Program-made: the position numbers and the translations under genes
The notes under the pieces: model-generated
The model's input: the letters and a program-made list of their open reading frames with translations, nothing else
What the model was told of the DNA's origin: nothing
Database searches by the model: none
Part shown: positions 1-4,778 of the stretch, in pieces
Layout: each line of letters begins with the position of its first letter
How positions within the stretch are numbered: position 1 is the stretch's first letter
Assembly (NCBI GenBank): GCA_017964705.1
Contig: JAGCRL010000146.1
Location: forward strand, 1 to 5,390
Reading direction: 5' to 3'
From: Alphaproteobacteria bacterium
Lineage (GTDB): Bacteria > Pseudomonadota > Alphaproteobacteria > RF32 > CAG-239
Length of the DNA: 5,390 nt

Positions 1-2
1 AT

Positions 3-140
3 AAAATTTTGGATAATTTAGTTTTGGAACGTCTAACCGGCAAAAATTTTTGGGTGGCGTTATTCACACCACCCAATTTTATGAAATTTTATCGAAAACG
101 ATTTTTCAGCGACCTGAACGTGTCAATATATGATTTTTGA
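3..140 (+). CDS. Possible 3' end of a plus-strand gene of unknown function (partial at left edge)
   Basis: One plus-strand frame is open from the left edge for 45 codons and ends with TGA at 138-140. The translation looks protein-like: it includes the stretch LERLTGKNFWVALF, then TPPNF, and ends NVSIYDF. I do not recognise a family. If real, the gene converges with the 119-residue lipoprotein gene at 203-562, leaving about 60 bp between the two stops. Against it, an open run of this length can occur by chance. A perfect 8-bp inverted repeat at 50-76 also falls inside it and would make equal sense as a terminator for a gene ending further left (another frame stops at 19-21). No start lies in the window. 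Confidence 0.28.
   Translation, partial: KILDNLVLERLTGKNFWVALFTPPNFMKFYRKRFFSDLNVSIYDF
50..76. repeat. Perfect inverted repeat, possible transcription terminator
   Basis: TTGGGTGG (50-57) and CCACCCAA (69-76) form a perfect 8-bp stem with an 11-nt loop. On the plus strand a short T run (77-80) follows. On the minus strand the stem is followed by five A and then five T, a poorer terminator tail. It could end transcription from a plus-strand gene to the left, or stop minus-strand transcription about 126 bp past the lipoprotein stop at 203. The arm sequence CCACCCA/TGGGTGG is the same as in the terminator at 1021-1047, which favours a terminator role. The 200 bp at this end hold no other clear signal. 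Confidence 0.45.
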
Positions 141-202
141 AATTTTGCTCGCTGATAGCGAATATTCTCATCTGCCCTACGGATGAATACTAAAAAAAGG
201 CA

Positions 203-562
203 TTATTTAGAACATTCTGGTGTTACGTTATAAAAATATTTATTTTGATTTACTTTCCACACATCTAATGTAACAAGACGCAAAAGTTGGTATGGATTGA
301 TAATCCAAAACACCGTTAAGTCAAAATTATACTCTATTTTAATTTTCTTTACAGGACAACCTTTCTTTTTCCCGTAAACATACGCATCTTTTGCTTTGCT
401 ATTCAAAATTAAAAGATTTGTTTGATCGCTACCTTGATATTCTTCATCTAACCATATTTCTGTATTTTTTTCATTTGATATGGCTAAAATTGGTTGTTCC
501 GGATATTTATTAACACATCCGCAAAGAGTTAAAAAAGATGCTAAAATAAAAAGTTTTTTCAT
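203..562 (-). CDS. Small outer-membrane-type lipoprotein, PEGA-domain-like
   Basis: This 119-residue protein begins MKKLFILASF and has lipobox Leu13-Cys14-Gly15-Cys16, so Cys16 should be lipidated after signal peptidase II cleavage. Val17 at +2 would not retain it in the inner membrane, so outer-membrane anchoring is expected. Residues about 26-78 (ILAISNEKNTEIWLDEEYQG onward) resemble the beta-rich PEGA fold, in which a short segment presents a ligand residue followed by a Gly turn. The tail, with TVFWIINP, DVWKVN and YFYNVTPEC, resembles the hydrophobic C-terminal part of small PEGA-type surface lipoproteins; this is from memory of the family, not a search. Cys69 and Cys117 could form a disulfide. 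The start at 562 is chosen over an in-frame ATG at 598 because a strong Shine-Dalgarno precedes 562 and the promoter -10 box (586-591) would lie inside the longer version. It is transcribed alone from its own promoter. Function unknown. Confidence 0.82.
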   Translation of the reverse strand: MKKLFILASFLTLCGCVNKYPEQPILAISNEKNTEIWLDEEYQGSDQTNLLILNSKAKDAYVYGKKKGCPVKKIKIEYNFDLTVFWIINPYQLLRLVTLDVWKVNQNKYFYNVTPECSK

Positions 563-567
563 TTGTT

Positions 568-574
568 CCCCTTT
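568..574 (-). promoter_or_regulatory. Ribosome binding site deciding the start of the 119-residue lipoprotein
   Basis: AAAGGGG on the minus strand sits 5 nt before the ATG at 562-560. It is stronger than anything upstream of the alternative ATG at 598, so it fixes the shorter reading with the signal peptide at the very N-terminus. Confidence 0.75.
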
Positions 575-585
575 CAATGAGCTTG

Positions 586-614
586 ATTTTAATACCACTT
601 TATTATGTCGTCAA
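586..614 (-). promoter_or_regulatory. Sigma-70-type promoter of the 119-residue lipoprotein gene
   Basis: The -35 TTGACG (614-609) and -10 TAAAAT (591-586) are separated by exactly 17 bp, each one mismatch from consensus. Transcription would start near 579, giving a leader of about 17 nt that contains the Shine-Dalgarno site at 568-574. Confidence 0.8.
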
Positions 615-623
615 TACTTTTTT

Positions 624-644
624 ATTTTACGTTTTTTGTAAAAT
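624..644. promoter_or_regulatory. A+T-rich palindrome upstream of the lipoprotein promoter, possible operator
   Basis: ATTTTAC (624-630) and GTAAAAT (638-644) form a perfect 7-bp inverted repeat around a 7-nt spacer. It ends 10 bp upstream of the -35 box at 609-614 and is separate from the terminator at 659-690. A dimeric regulator could bind here. It could also be chance in A+T-rich DNA. Confidence 0.3.
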
Positions 645-658
645 CGCCCTGTTCTACT

Positions 659-690
659 TAAAAAAACACCCCCTGACTTTCATCAAGGGG
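659..690 (-). terminator. Rho-independent terminator of the broken gene at 715-999
   Basis: Read on the minus strand, a GC-rich stem (CCCCTTGA pairing with TCAGGGG, with one bulged A) closes a 6-nt loop and is followed by GTG and a run of seven T. It begins 25 bp after the stop at 715-717. This supports the view that a minus-strand transcription unit existed between 715 and 1000. Confidence 0.75.
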
Positions 691-714
691 TAAGATTGTT
701 TTCATTAAAACTAT

Positions 715-999
715 CTAAAAATGTGTTTGTTGCCGTATAGTCATGTACTGATGCGCCATATTTCCAGCACTTTTTTTGGAATTGGAAAAATCTTCATAAT
801 CAGAGTTTGAATAAACCAGCTTTTTGGGTGGTATTTGTCCTTCTTTTTGCAAATACTCAAGGTCGGATTCACTGATCATTTCGTATCCGATTATTATGGT
901 GTCTTGGGATCCTTTTGCATAATTTATTTGTGGTTTTTCTACACGACGGCAACCACAATTGCAACTGCAATTACAACTTTCTTCCGAACAATGGGAAAT
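715..999 (-). pseudogene. Probable broken gene for a small membrane-anchored protein (start lost, frame shifted)
   Basis: One minus-strand frame is open from 999 to the TAG at 717-715 (94 codons). It encodes EKPQINYAKGSQD, IIGYEMISESDLEYLQKEG, QIPPKKLVYSNSDYEDF and ends RQQTHF. It has no ATG, GTG or TTG until an internal ATG at 879-877, which lacks a good ribosome site and would leave only 54 residues. Upstream of EKPQ this frame reads as an odd Cys-rich run. The neighbouring frame over the same bases (about 992-942) reads IVRKKVVIAVAIVVAVV, a typical basic-plus-hydrophobic membrane anchor, and then hits TAG at 941-939. A one-base frameshift just before that TAG would join the anchor to EKPQINY. 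That, the missing start and the retained terminator suggest a decayed gene or a sequence error. If instead intact, the product would be the 54-residue peptide from 879. Family not recognised. Confidence 0.5.
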
Positions 1000-1013
1000 T
1001 TATAAGGGACTAT

Positions 1014-1047
1014 AAAATAACCACCCAAAAGCTTCGTTTGTGGGTGG
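1014..1047 (-). terminator. Terminator after the tandem ankyrin genes
   Basis: CCACCCA (1021-1027) pairs with TGGGTGG (1041-1047). The stem can extend by three A-T pairs across a bulged base, leaving a small loop. On the minus strand it is followed by TTATTTTAT. It starts 11 bp after the stop codon at 1059-1061, so it should end the ankyrin operon. Confidence 0.7.
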
Positions 1048-1058
1048 TTATAAACAAT

Positions 1059-1766
1059 TTACTGGTATTGTTTATTTGTATCAGATTTTTTTACGTTATC
1101 TGAATTGTATTTTGCAAGTGTTTTAATGTCTTTACTTGCAGCTTCTTTCAATAATTTAACCATTTTTAAATTATCTTCTTCTTGCGCTATCATCAAGGCT
1201 GTTTTACCTTGATTATTCCGCTTATTCAGATCTGCTCCGGCAGCAATTAATTTTTCAGCAATTTCGACTTGAAAATTGGCAGCGCCTGCATAGCTGTGAG
1301 CACAAAGCATCAAAGCTGTGTCCCCATTTTTATTCTGCAAATCCAAATCTACACCATGCGCAATTAATATTTCGACCGGTAAGATATGCCCGCCGCAATT
1401 ACAGGCGGTCATTAATGGTGTGAAACCACGATTGTTTTGTATGTCAAGCTTGGCACAATGTTTAATCAACAGTTCCACCGGTTCCGAGCGACCGCTTGCA
1501 ACAGCACAATGTAAGGCTGTATCGCCATATTCATCTTGTGCATTTATATCAGCCCCATTTTCAATCAGAAAAAGGACTTCTTCGGTGTTGCCACACCATG
1601 TTGAACAATGATGTAACGGAATTTTATTGTCCTGGCTTTTTTTATTTACATTGCCGGTAGCAACCAACCATTTCAGTATATTCAAACCATAAGGTCTTCC
1701 TATACAGGACCAATTTATCATATTTACAATTGAGTCAGCCAGACTATCATTAAGATTGTCATTCAT
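1059..1766 (-). CDS. Ankyrin-repeat protein without signal peptide (second of a tandem pair)
   Basis: This 235-residue protein has a short acidic N-terminus (MNDNLNDSLADSI) and then about five ankyrin repeats at residues 46-78, 79-111, 112-145, 146-184 and 185-213. They carry the usual TALH/TPLM cores and GADIN/GVDLD turns, for example GDTALHCAVASG and GFTPLMTAC. The tail is charged and ends KKSDTNKQYQ. Ankyrin repeats are protein-binding scaffolds; the partner is unknown. No signal peptide or membrane segment is seen, so it is cytoplasmic unless secreted by a signal-less route. It is a paralogue of the gene at 1847-2680, sharing its N-terminus, repeat order, tail and leader, but with one repeat fewer. 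It starts 80 bp after that gene's stop with no convincing promoter between them, so it is probably co-transcribed. Shine-Dalgarno AGGA lies 7 nt before the ATG. Cys is frequent (seven residues). Confidence 0.9.
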   Translation of the reverse strand: MNDNLNDSLADSIVNMINWSCIGRPYGLNILKWLVATGNVNKKSQDNKIPLHHCSTWCGNTEEVLFLIENGADINAQDEYGDTALHCAVASGRSEPVELLIKHCAKLDIQNNRGFTPLMTACNCGGHILPVEILIAHGVDLDLQNKNGDTALMLCAHSYAGAANFQVEIAEKLIAAGADLNKRNNQGKTALMIAQEEDNLKMVKLLKEAASKDIKTLAKYNSDNVKKSDTNKQYQ

Positions 1767-1804
1767 TTTATTTTCCTTTTTTGTTTAAGTTTTTTGAAAA
1801 TGAT

Positions 1805-1832
1805 GCCACTGTAAGATTTGTTTATGAGTGGC
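1805..1832 (-). other. Hairpin between the two tandem ankyrin genes
   Basis: GCCACT (1805-1810) and AGTGGC (1827-1832) are a perfect 6-bp inverted repeat with a 16-nt loop, about 14 bp after the stop of the upstream ankyrin gene. On the minus strand it is followed only by ATCATTTTC, so it is at best a weak terminator. An attenuating or mRNA-processing role is possible but unproven. Confidence 0.3.
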
Positions 1833-1846
1833 TTTAAATAAACAAA

Positions 1847-2680
1847 TTATTCGTATTGTTTATTTATATCAGATTTAGATTTATCTGATTTATATTTTGA
1901 AATGGTTTCTGGTTTTTGTTTGTTATTTAAGATGTGAATAATCTCTTTTTCTTCTAAGAAAAGAGTACTTTTCCCTGCAATAGTAGATTCAGTGATAGAT
2001 AATGCTGTTTCTCCATTGTTATTTTGAATATCCGTTCTTGCTCCGCACGAAATTAAAAAATAAGCTTTTTCATATTCACCATTGCGAAGAGCAATAATTA
2101 AAGCTGTATCACCGTCATTATTTTGCTTATTCATATCGGCACCTGCGGCGACCAATCTTTTTGTGTTTTCAAGCATGTAATCAAACCAGTCATGGCATGG
2201 GTAACAGCTGAGTATCAAAGCTGTATTACCATCTTCATTTTGCAAATCCAAATTTGCGCCATGAGCAATAAAAAGTGCAGCAGCTCTATAATCTCCGTAA
2301 TATCCGTTTTTTCCAACGCAGGCGTTCATCAAAGGTGTAAAGCCATGATTGTTTTGTACATCAAGATCAGCTCCGCGAATAATTAATTCTCTGGGTATCA
2401 TGTAGCCATTATAAACAGCAAAATGCAATGGAGTATCACCGTTTTGATCTTGCACATTTACATCCGCTCCATTTTCAAGCAGAAAATTAATATCTTTTAA
2501 TCTCCATTCTTTTACGAATCTGTGTAAAGGTGTTTGGCCATCTTTGTTTTTTCTGTTTACATTACCTGAAGCAACCAATTTTTCCATTGTTTGTTCTGCA
2601 AGTAAACGATCATCATGATCACGCCAACTCATTCCGTTTGGAATAGAATCGATTAAACTATCGTCAGTATTATCATCCAT
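1847..2680 (-). CDS. Ankyrin-repeat protein without signal peptide (first of a tandem pair)
   Basis: This 277-residue protein has an acidic N-terminus (MDDNTDDSLIDSIPNGMSW) and about six ankyrin repeats at residues 47-78, 79-110, 111-148, 149-187, 188-220 and 221-253. Examples of the repeat cores are GQTPLHRFVKEW, GDTPLHFAVYNG, GFTPLMNAC and GDTALIIALRNG. The lysine-rich tail ends KSDINKQYE. Repeats three and four are longer than the usual 33 residues because of inserts around GKNGYYGDY and CHDWFDYML. There is no export signal, so a cytoplasmic or signal-lessly secreted binding protein is expected. It is the first gene after the promoter at 2723-2756 and has Shine-Dalgarno AGGA 7 nt before the ATG. 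Bases immediately 5' of the ATG match those before the paralogue at 1766, consistent with tandem gene duplication. The ligand cannot be told from sequence. Confidence 0.92.
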   Translation of the reverse strand: MDDNTDDSLIDSIPNGMSWRDHDDRLLAEQTMEKLVASGNVNRKNKDGQTPLHRFVKEWRLKDINFLLENGADVNVQDQNGDTPLHFAVYNGYMIPRELIIRGADLDVQNNHGFTPLMNACVGKNGYYGDYRAAALFIAHGANLDLQNEDGNTALILSCYPCHDWFDYMLENTKRLVAAGADMNKQNNDGDTALIIALRNGEYEKAYFLISCGARTDIQNNNGETALSITESTIAGKSTLFLEEKEIIHILNNKQKPETISKYKSDKSKSDINKQYE

Positions 2681-2722
2681 TTTATTTTCCTTTCAGTTAT
2701 GTTGTTAAAAAATAATACCACC

Positions 2723-2756
2723 ATTATATCATCACATATCATTTTTGTCTTGTCAA
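2723..2756 (-). promoter_or_regulatory. Promoter of the tandem ankyrin operon
   Basis: The -10 is a perfect TATAAT (2728-2723) preceded by TGA, which makes an extended -10. AAGACA (2751-2746) stands 17 bp upstream as a -35 with four of six matches. A perfect TTGACA overlaps it at 2756-2751 but is 22 bp from the -10. Transcription would start near 2716, with a leader of about 36 nt. Confidence 0.75.
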
Positions 2757-2806
2757 CAATTTTATTTGTTTTTTTTAACGCTTTTATAATCCCCCTTCTC
2801 TGTTGA

Positions 2807-2842
2807 TAAAAAAAACACTCAAATGCATTTGCAAATGAGTGT
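2807..2842 (-). terminator. Rho-independent terminator of the 108-residue lipoprotein gene
   Basis: ACACTCA (2815-2821) and TGAGTGT (2836-2842) form a 7-bp stem. A short inner TGC/GCA stem can form across a 2x2 internal loop. On the minus strand it is followed by a run of seven to eight T. It lies 34 bp after the stop at 2877. Confidence 0.85.
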
Positions 2843-2876
2843 CTTTTGCTGTTTTTAGCGTAATTAATTCGCTGTA

Positions 2877-3203
2877 TTATTCACGACTGTGAAGTAGAGA
2901 AGCCCCTACAAATGATATTCCAAATGATATTCCGAATGATAATCCACCGACCAAAGCTAATTTTCTTACGAAGTCTTTATCCCAAATTGTGTCCGCTTTG
3001 TCAATAACCGGAGATTTAGTTGTTGATATAACTTTTTTATAAGGTGCTATTATGGTCTTTTCTTTAAAATCTTTTTGTACAGCAACTTCAGAAACTGCCC
3101 CTTTTCGTGATAAAAATTTTTCTTCTCTTTCTGTACAGGCGCAAGAATTTAACATTCCGACAATTGCCAAAAGTGGCAACATTCTACATATTTTTTTATT
3201 CAT
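2877..3203 (-). CDS. Small lipoprotein with glycine-zipper-like C-terminal membrane segment
   Basis: This 108-residue protein has signal MNKKICRMLPLLAIVGM and lipobox Leu18-Asn19-Ser20-Cys21, with Cys21 as the expected lipid site and Ala22 favouring outer-membrane sorting. Residues about 24-80 are polar and lysine-rich. Residues about 82-104 form a hydrophobic segment with glycines every four residues (GLSFGISFGISF, then VGASLL), encoded by three tandem 12-bp units. Lipidation at one end and a glycine-zipper membrane segment at the other suggest it sits against or crosses a membrane and may oligomerise. No family is recognised. It is transcribed alone from a consensus promoter (3271-3299), has Shine-Dalgarno AGGA 8 nt before the ATG, and ends in a strong terminator. 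Confidence 0.82.
   Translation of the reverse strand: MNKKICRMLPLLAIVGMLNSCACTEREEKFLSRKGAVSEVAVQKDFKEKTIIAPYKKVISTTKSPVIDKADTIWDKDFVRKLALVGGLSFGISFGISFVGASLLHSRE
2910..2945. repeat. Three tandem 12-bp units within the lipoprotein gene
   Basis: AAATGATATTCC occurs twice in direct succession (2910-2921, 2922-2933), followed by a copy with two changes (2934-2945). On the coding strand each unit encodes Gly-Ile/Leu-Ser-Phe. The 12-bp length keeps the frame if copies are gained or lost. Confidence 0.85.
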
Positions 3204-3219
3204 TTTCTTTTTCCTTTTT

Positions 3220-3264
3220 TTATTTTTCCCTCTGTAACCAAGGCCCTTCCAAAACCTTAATCAT
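3220..3264 (-). other. Possible leaderless 14-codon mini-ORF at the transcription start of the lipoprotein mRNA
   Basis: An ATG at 3264-3262 coincides with the transcription start expected from the promoter at 3271-3299. It opens a frame MIKVLEGPWLQREK ending TAA at 3222-3220, 16 nt before the lipoprotein start. It has no Shine-Dalgarno and would have to be translated leaderlessly. It may be coincidence. Confidence 0.22.
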
Positions 3265-3270
3265 GCGAAT

Positions 3271-3299
3271 ATTATAGCATAATCCGATTGTTTTGTCAA
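3271..3299 (-). promoter_or_regulatory. Consensus sigma-70-type promoter of the 108-residue lipoprotein gene
   Basis: A perfect TTGACA (3299-3294) and perfect TATAAT (3276-3271) are separated by exactly 17 bp. Transcription would start near 3264, about 60 nt before the ATG. The -35 is only 15 bp past the stop of the upstream gene at 3314, and no terminator hairpin lies between, so some read-through from that operon is also possible. Confidence 0.92.
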
Positions 3300-3313
3300 T
3301 ATTTTTTATAAAA

Positions 3314-3562
3314 TTATCTGCCCAATGACATGACGGCACCGACCATAAGCATTCCGATAACGAATGTAACGACTTCAATTCCTTCGTAATCGTCCGCACT
3401 TGAACCGCATTTGACAATTTGTCTTTCTGCGCTTGCTTGAACTTGACGAACAGCAGGATCCGGACCGAAAAATTCCGGTTCTTTGTATGCTTTTTCAGCA
3501 CCGTATAATAAGGCAAATCCGGTCAAAACCGGTAAAGCTTTGTGTGAAAATTGTTTATTCAT
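3314..3562 (-). CDS. Small protein with two hydrophobic segments, function unknown
   Basis: This 82-residue protein has an N-terminal hydrophobic stretch at about residues 9-22 (ALPVLTGFALLYGA) after a short basic start. It could be a signal peptide or a first membrane pass. A polar middle follows, with EPEFFGPDPAVRQVQASAER and a lone Cys52. A second hydrophobic segment at about 62-80 (IEVVTFVIGMLMVGAVMSLG) ends near the C-terminus. No family is recognised. It starts 12 bp after the stop of the ankyrin lipoprotein gene and has the best Shine-Dalgarno in the window (AAGGAG at 3574-3569, 6 nt before the ATG). Co-transcription and perhaps a shared envelope function are likely. A different-frame reading over 3220-3516 is rejected because it runs through the promoter at 3271-3299. 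Confidence 0.75.
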   Translation of the reverse strand: MNKQFSHKALPVLTGFALLYGAEKAYKEPEFFGPDPAVRQVQASAERQIVKCGSSADDYEGIEVVTFVIGMLMVGAVMSLGR

Positions 3563-3574
3563 TCTTCTCTCCTT

Positions 3575-4744
3575 TTACCACATATATCCCATGCCGTTAC
3601 TGAAATTCCACGCGTTCAAAACGGCCCATTCGAATGTGTCATCCTCTCTTCTTTTTTCAGCTCTGGCTCTTGCTTCCAATCCAGCTCTAAATTCTGCTTC
3701 TCTTTCGGCTTTAACATGAGAAGCAAATTTTATCAGATTTTCCATTTCATCTTTATTTAAATTAGGTAACTTATTTATATTTCTTAAAAATTCTACATTT
3801 CCGCAACGAGCTGTTAGTGTAAATGCGGTGTCGCCATTCTTATCTTTCATGTTTATATCAGCATTGGCTTTGATTAATTCTTGTGCTATTTCAATCTGAT
3901 TGTTAACTGCTGCTAACATCAAAGGAGTTCTTTTGCCCTCGGTTGTGTTACAGATGGCGTTTACATCAGCGCCGGCATTAATTAATCCTTTCGCTATTTT
4001 TGTATAACCTTCACGAGATGCATAATGCAGCGCAGTCCAACCATCTTCATCGTTTATGTTTACATCAGCATTAGCTTTGATTAATTCTTGTGCTATTTCA
4101 ATCTGATTATTAACTGCTGCTAACATCAAAGGAGTTCTTTTCCCCTCGGTTGTGTTACAGATGGCGTTCACATCAGCACCTGATTTCATCAATTCAAGAG
4201 CAACTTCCGAATAATTATTGTAAACAGCAAGCATCAAAGGGGTAAATTTACCTTTAATTGTCTCACATTTTTTATTTACATCTGCTCCATGTTCAATTAG
4301 GACTTTTACCAATGCTACATGATTACCACGAGATGCATAATGCAATGCAGTCCAACCACCTTTACCTTCTATATTGACATTAGCACCTGATTTCATCAAT
4401 TCAAGAGCAACTTCCAAATAATTATTATGAGTAGCAAGCATCAAAGGAGTAAATTCACCATCATTTGCATGGCATTTTTTATTTACATCAGCGCCCTGTT
4501 CTATTAAATCTTTTACCAATTCTATATGATTGCCACGAGATGCATAATGCAACGCGGTCAAACCATCGTTATTTTCCGTATTGACATCTACACCTTTCTC
4601 AATGAGTTTTCTTACAGTTGTTATATTACCCTGTTTTGCAGCCGTATGCAATATTTCTGAATCTTCGTTAGAACAAGCGGAAGTGAATAGAATACCAAGA
4701 GCCGCCATAAAAAGCAAAGTTTTATTTAAAAGTCGTTTATTCAT
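3575..4744 (-). CDS. Ankyrin-repeat lipoprotein, nine repeats
   Basis: This 389-residue protein has signal MNKRLLNKTLLFMAALGILF and lipobox Thr21-Ser22-Ala23-Cys24. Cys24 should be lipidated, and Ser25 favours the outer membrane with the repeats in the periplasm. About nine ankyrin repeats cover residues 27-333 (starts near 27, 59, 94, 128, 163, 199, 233, 268 and 302). From the second repeat they mostly alternate between a TALHYASR type and a TPLMLA type. Residues 334-389 form a charged, probably helical tail (AEREAEFRAGLEARARAEKR) ending GMGYMW. Exported ankyrin proteins are known as periplasmic partners of other proteins, such as AnkB, which supports catalase KatB in Pseudomonas; the partner here is unknown. 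The sixth and eighth repeats are nearly identical in DNA. Shine-Dalgarno AGGA lies 5 nt before the ATG. The gene sits 34 bp after the preceding ankyrin gene and 12 bp before the 82-residue gene. Confidence 0.92.
   Translation of the reverse strand: MNKRLLNKTLLFMAALGILFTSACSNEDSEILHTAAKQGNITTVRKLIEKGVDVNTENNDGLTALHYASRGNHIELVKDLIEQGADVNKKCHANDGEFTPLMLATHNNYLEVALELMKSGANVNIEGKGGWTALHYASRGNHVALVKVLIEHGADVNKKCETIKGKFTPLMLAVYNNYSEVALELMKSGADVNAICNTTEGKRTPLMLAAVNNQIEIAQELIKANADVNINDEDGWTALHYASREGYTKIAKGLINAGADVNAICNTTEGKRTPLMLAAVNNQIEIAQELIKANADINMKDKNGDTAFTLTARCGNVEFLRNINKLPNLNKDEMENLIKFASHVKAEREAEFRAGLEARARAEKRREDDTFEWAVLNAWNFSNGMGYMW
3851..3970. repeat. 120-bp near-identical direct repeat, copy 1 (partner 4058-4177)
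   Basis: This segment matches 4058-4177 with five substitutions in 120 bp, at an offset of 207 bp (69 codons, two ankyrin repeats). Both copies encode AICNTTEGKRTPLMLAAVNN and the following QIEIAQELIKANAD. Confidence 0.92.
4058..4177. repeat. 120-bp near-identical direct repeat, copy 2 (partner 3851-3970)
   Basis: This is the second copy of the duplicated ankyrin block in the 389-residue lipoprotein gene. The intervening 87 bp belong to a TALHYASR-type repeat, so the duplicated unit spans two repeats. Confidence 0.92.
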
Positions 4745-4762
4745 TTATGTCCTTTTTCTTAT

Positions 4763-4768
4763 ATTATA
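4763..4768 (-). promoter_or_regulatory. Isolated -10-like box before the ankyrin lipoprotein gene
   Basis: A perfect TATAAT lies 18 bp before the ATG at 4744, in the 34-bp gap after the preceding gene. No -35 is seen at the right distance (TACAAT at 17 bp is poor), and there is no extended -10. It may be a weak internal promoter, or chance, with the gene read from upstream. Confidence 0.25.
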
Positions 4769-4778
4769 ACCTTAAAGT

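Noticed and set aside
203..598. Longer start (ATG at 598) for the 119-residue lipoprotein
   Set aside because: It adds 12 residues before the signal peptide, and the promoter -10 at 586-591 would lie inside it. The strong ribosome site points to 562.
820..835. TTTTTGGGTGG, resembling the arms of the hairpins at 50-76 and 1021-1047
   Set aside because: There is no matching second arm nearby. It simply encodes IPPKK in the minus-strand frame.
928..945. Programmed -1 frameshift at the A5 run in the broken gene
   Set aside because: The A run lies after the TAG at 941-939 in the hydrophobic frame, so slippage there could not bypass the stop.
915..1103. Plus-strand 62-codon frame with an Asn/Cys-rich stretch
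   Set aside because: It runs backwards through the terminator at 1014-1047 and into the 3' end of the ankyrin gene. It is the complement of the broken minus-strand gene and has no ribosome site.
1318..1611. Plus-strand frame of 97 codons opposite the 235-residue ankyrin gene
   Set aside because: It lies entirely antisense to well-formed ankyrin repeats. Similar antisense frames at 2123-2386, 3052-3237, 3483-3760 and 4581-4769 are rejected for the same reason.
3220..3516. Minus-strand 98-codon frame overlapping the 82-residue gene
   Set aside because: It passes through the consensus promoter at 3271-3299 and lacks a ribosome site. The 82-residue frame has a strong one and hydrophobic segments typical of a real protein.
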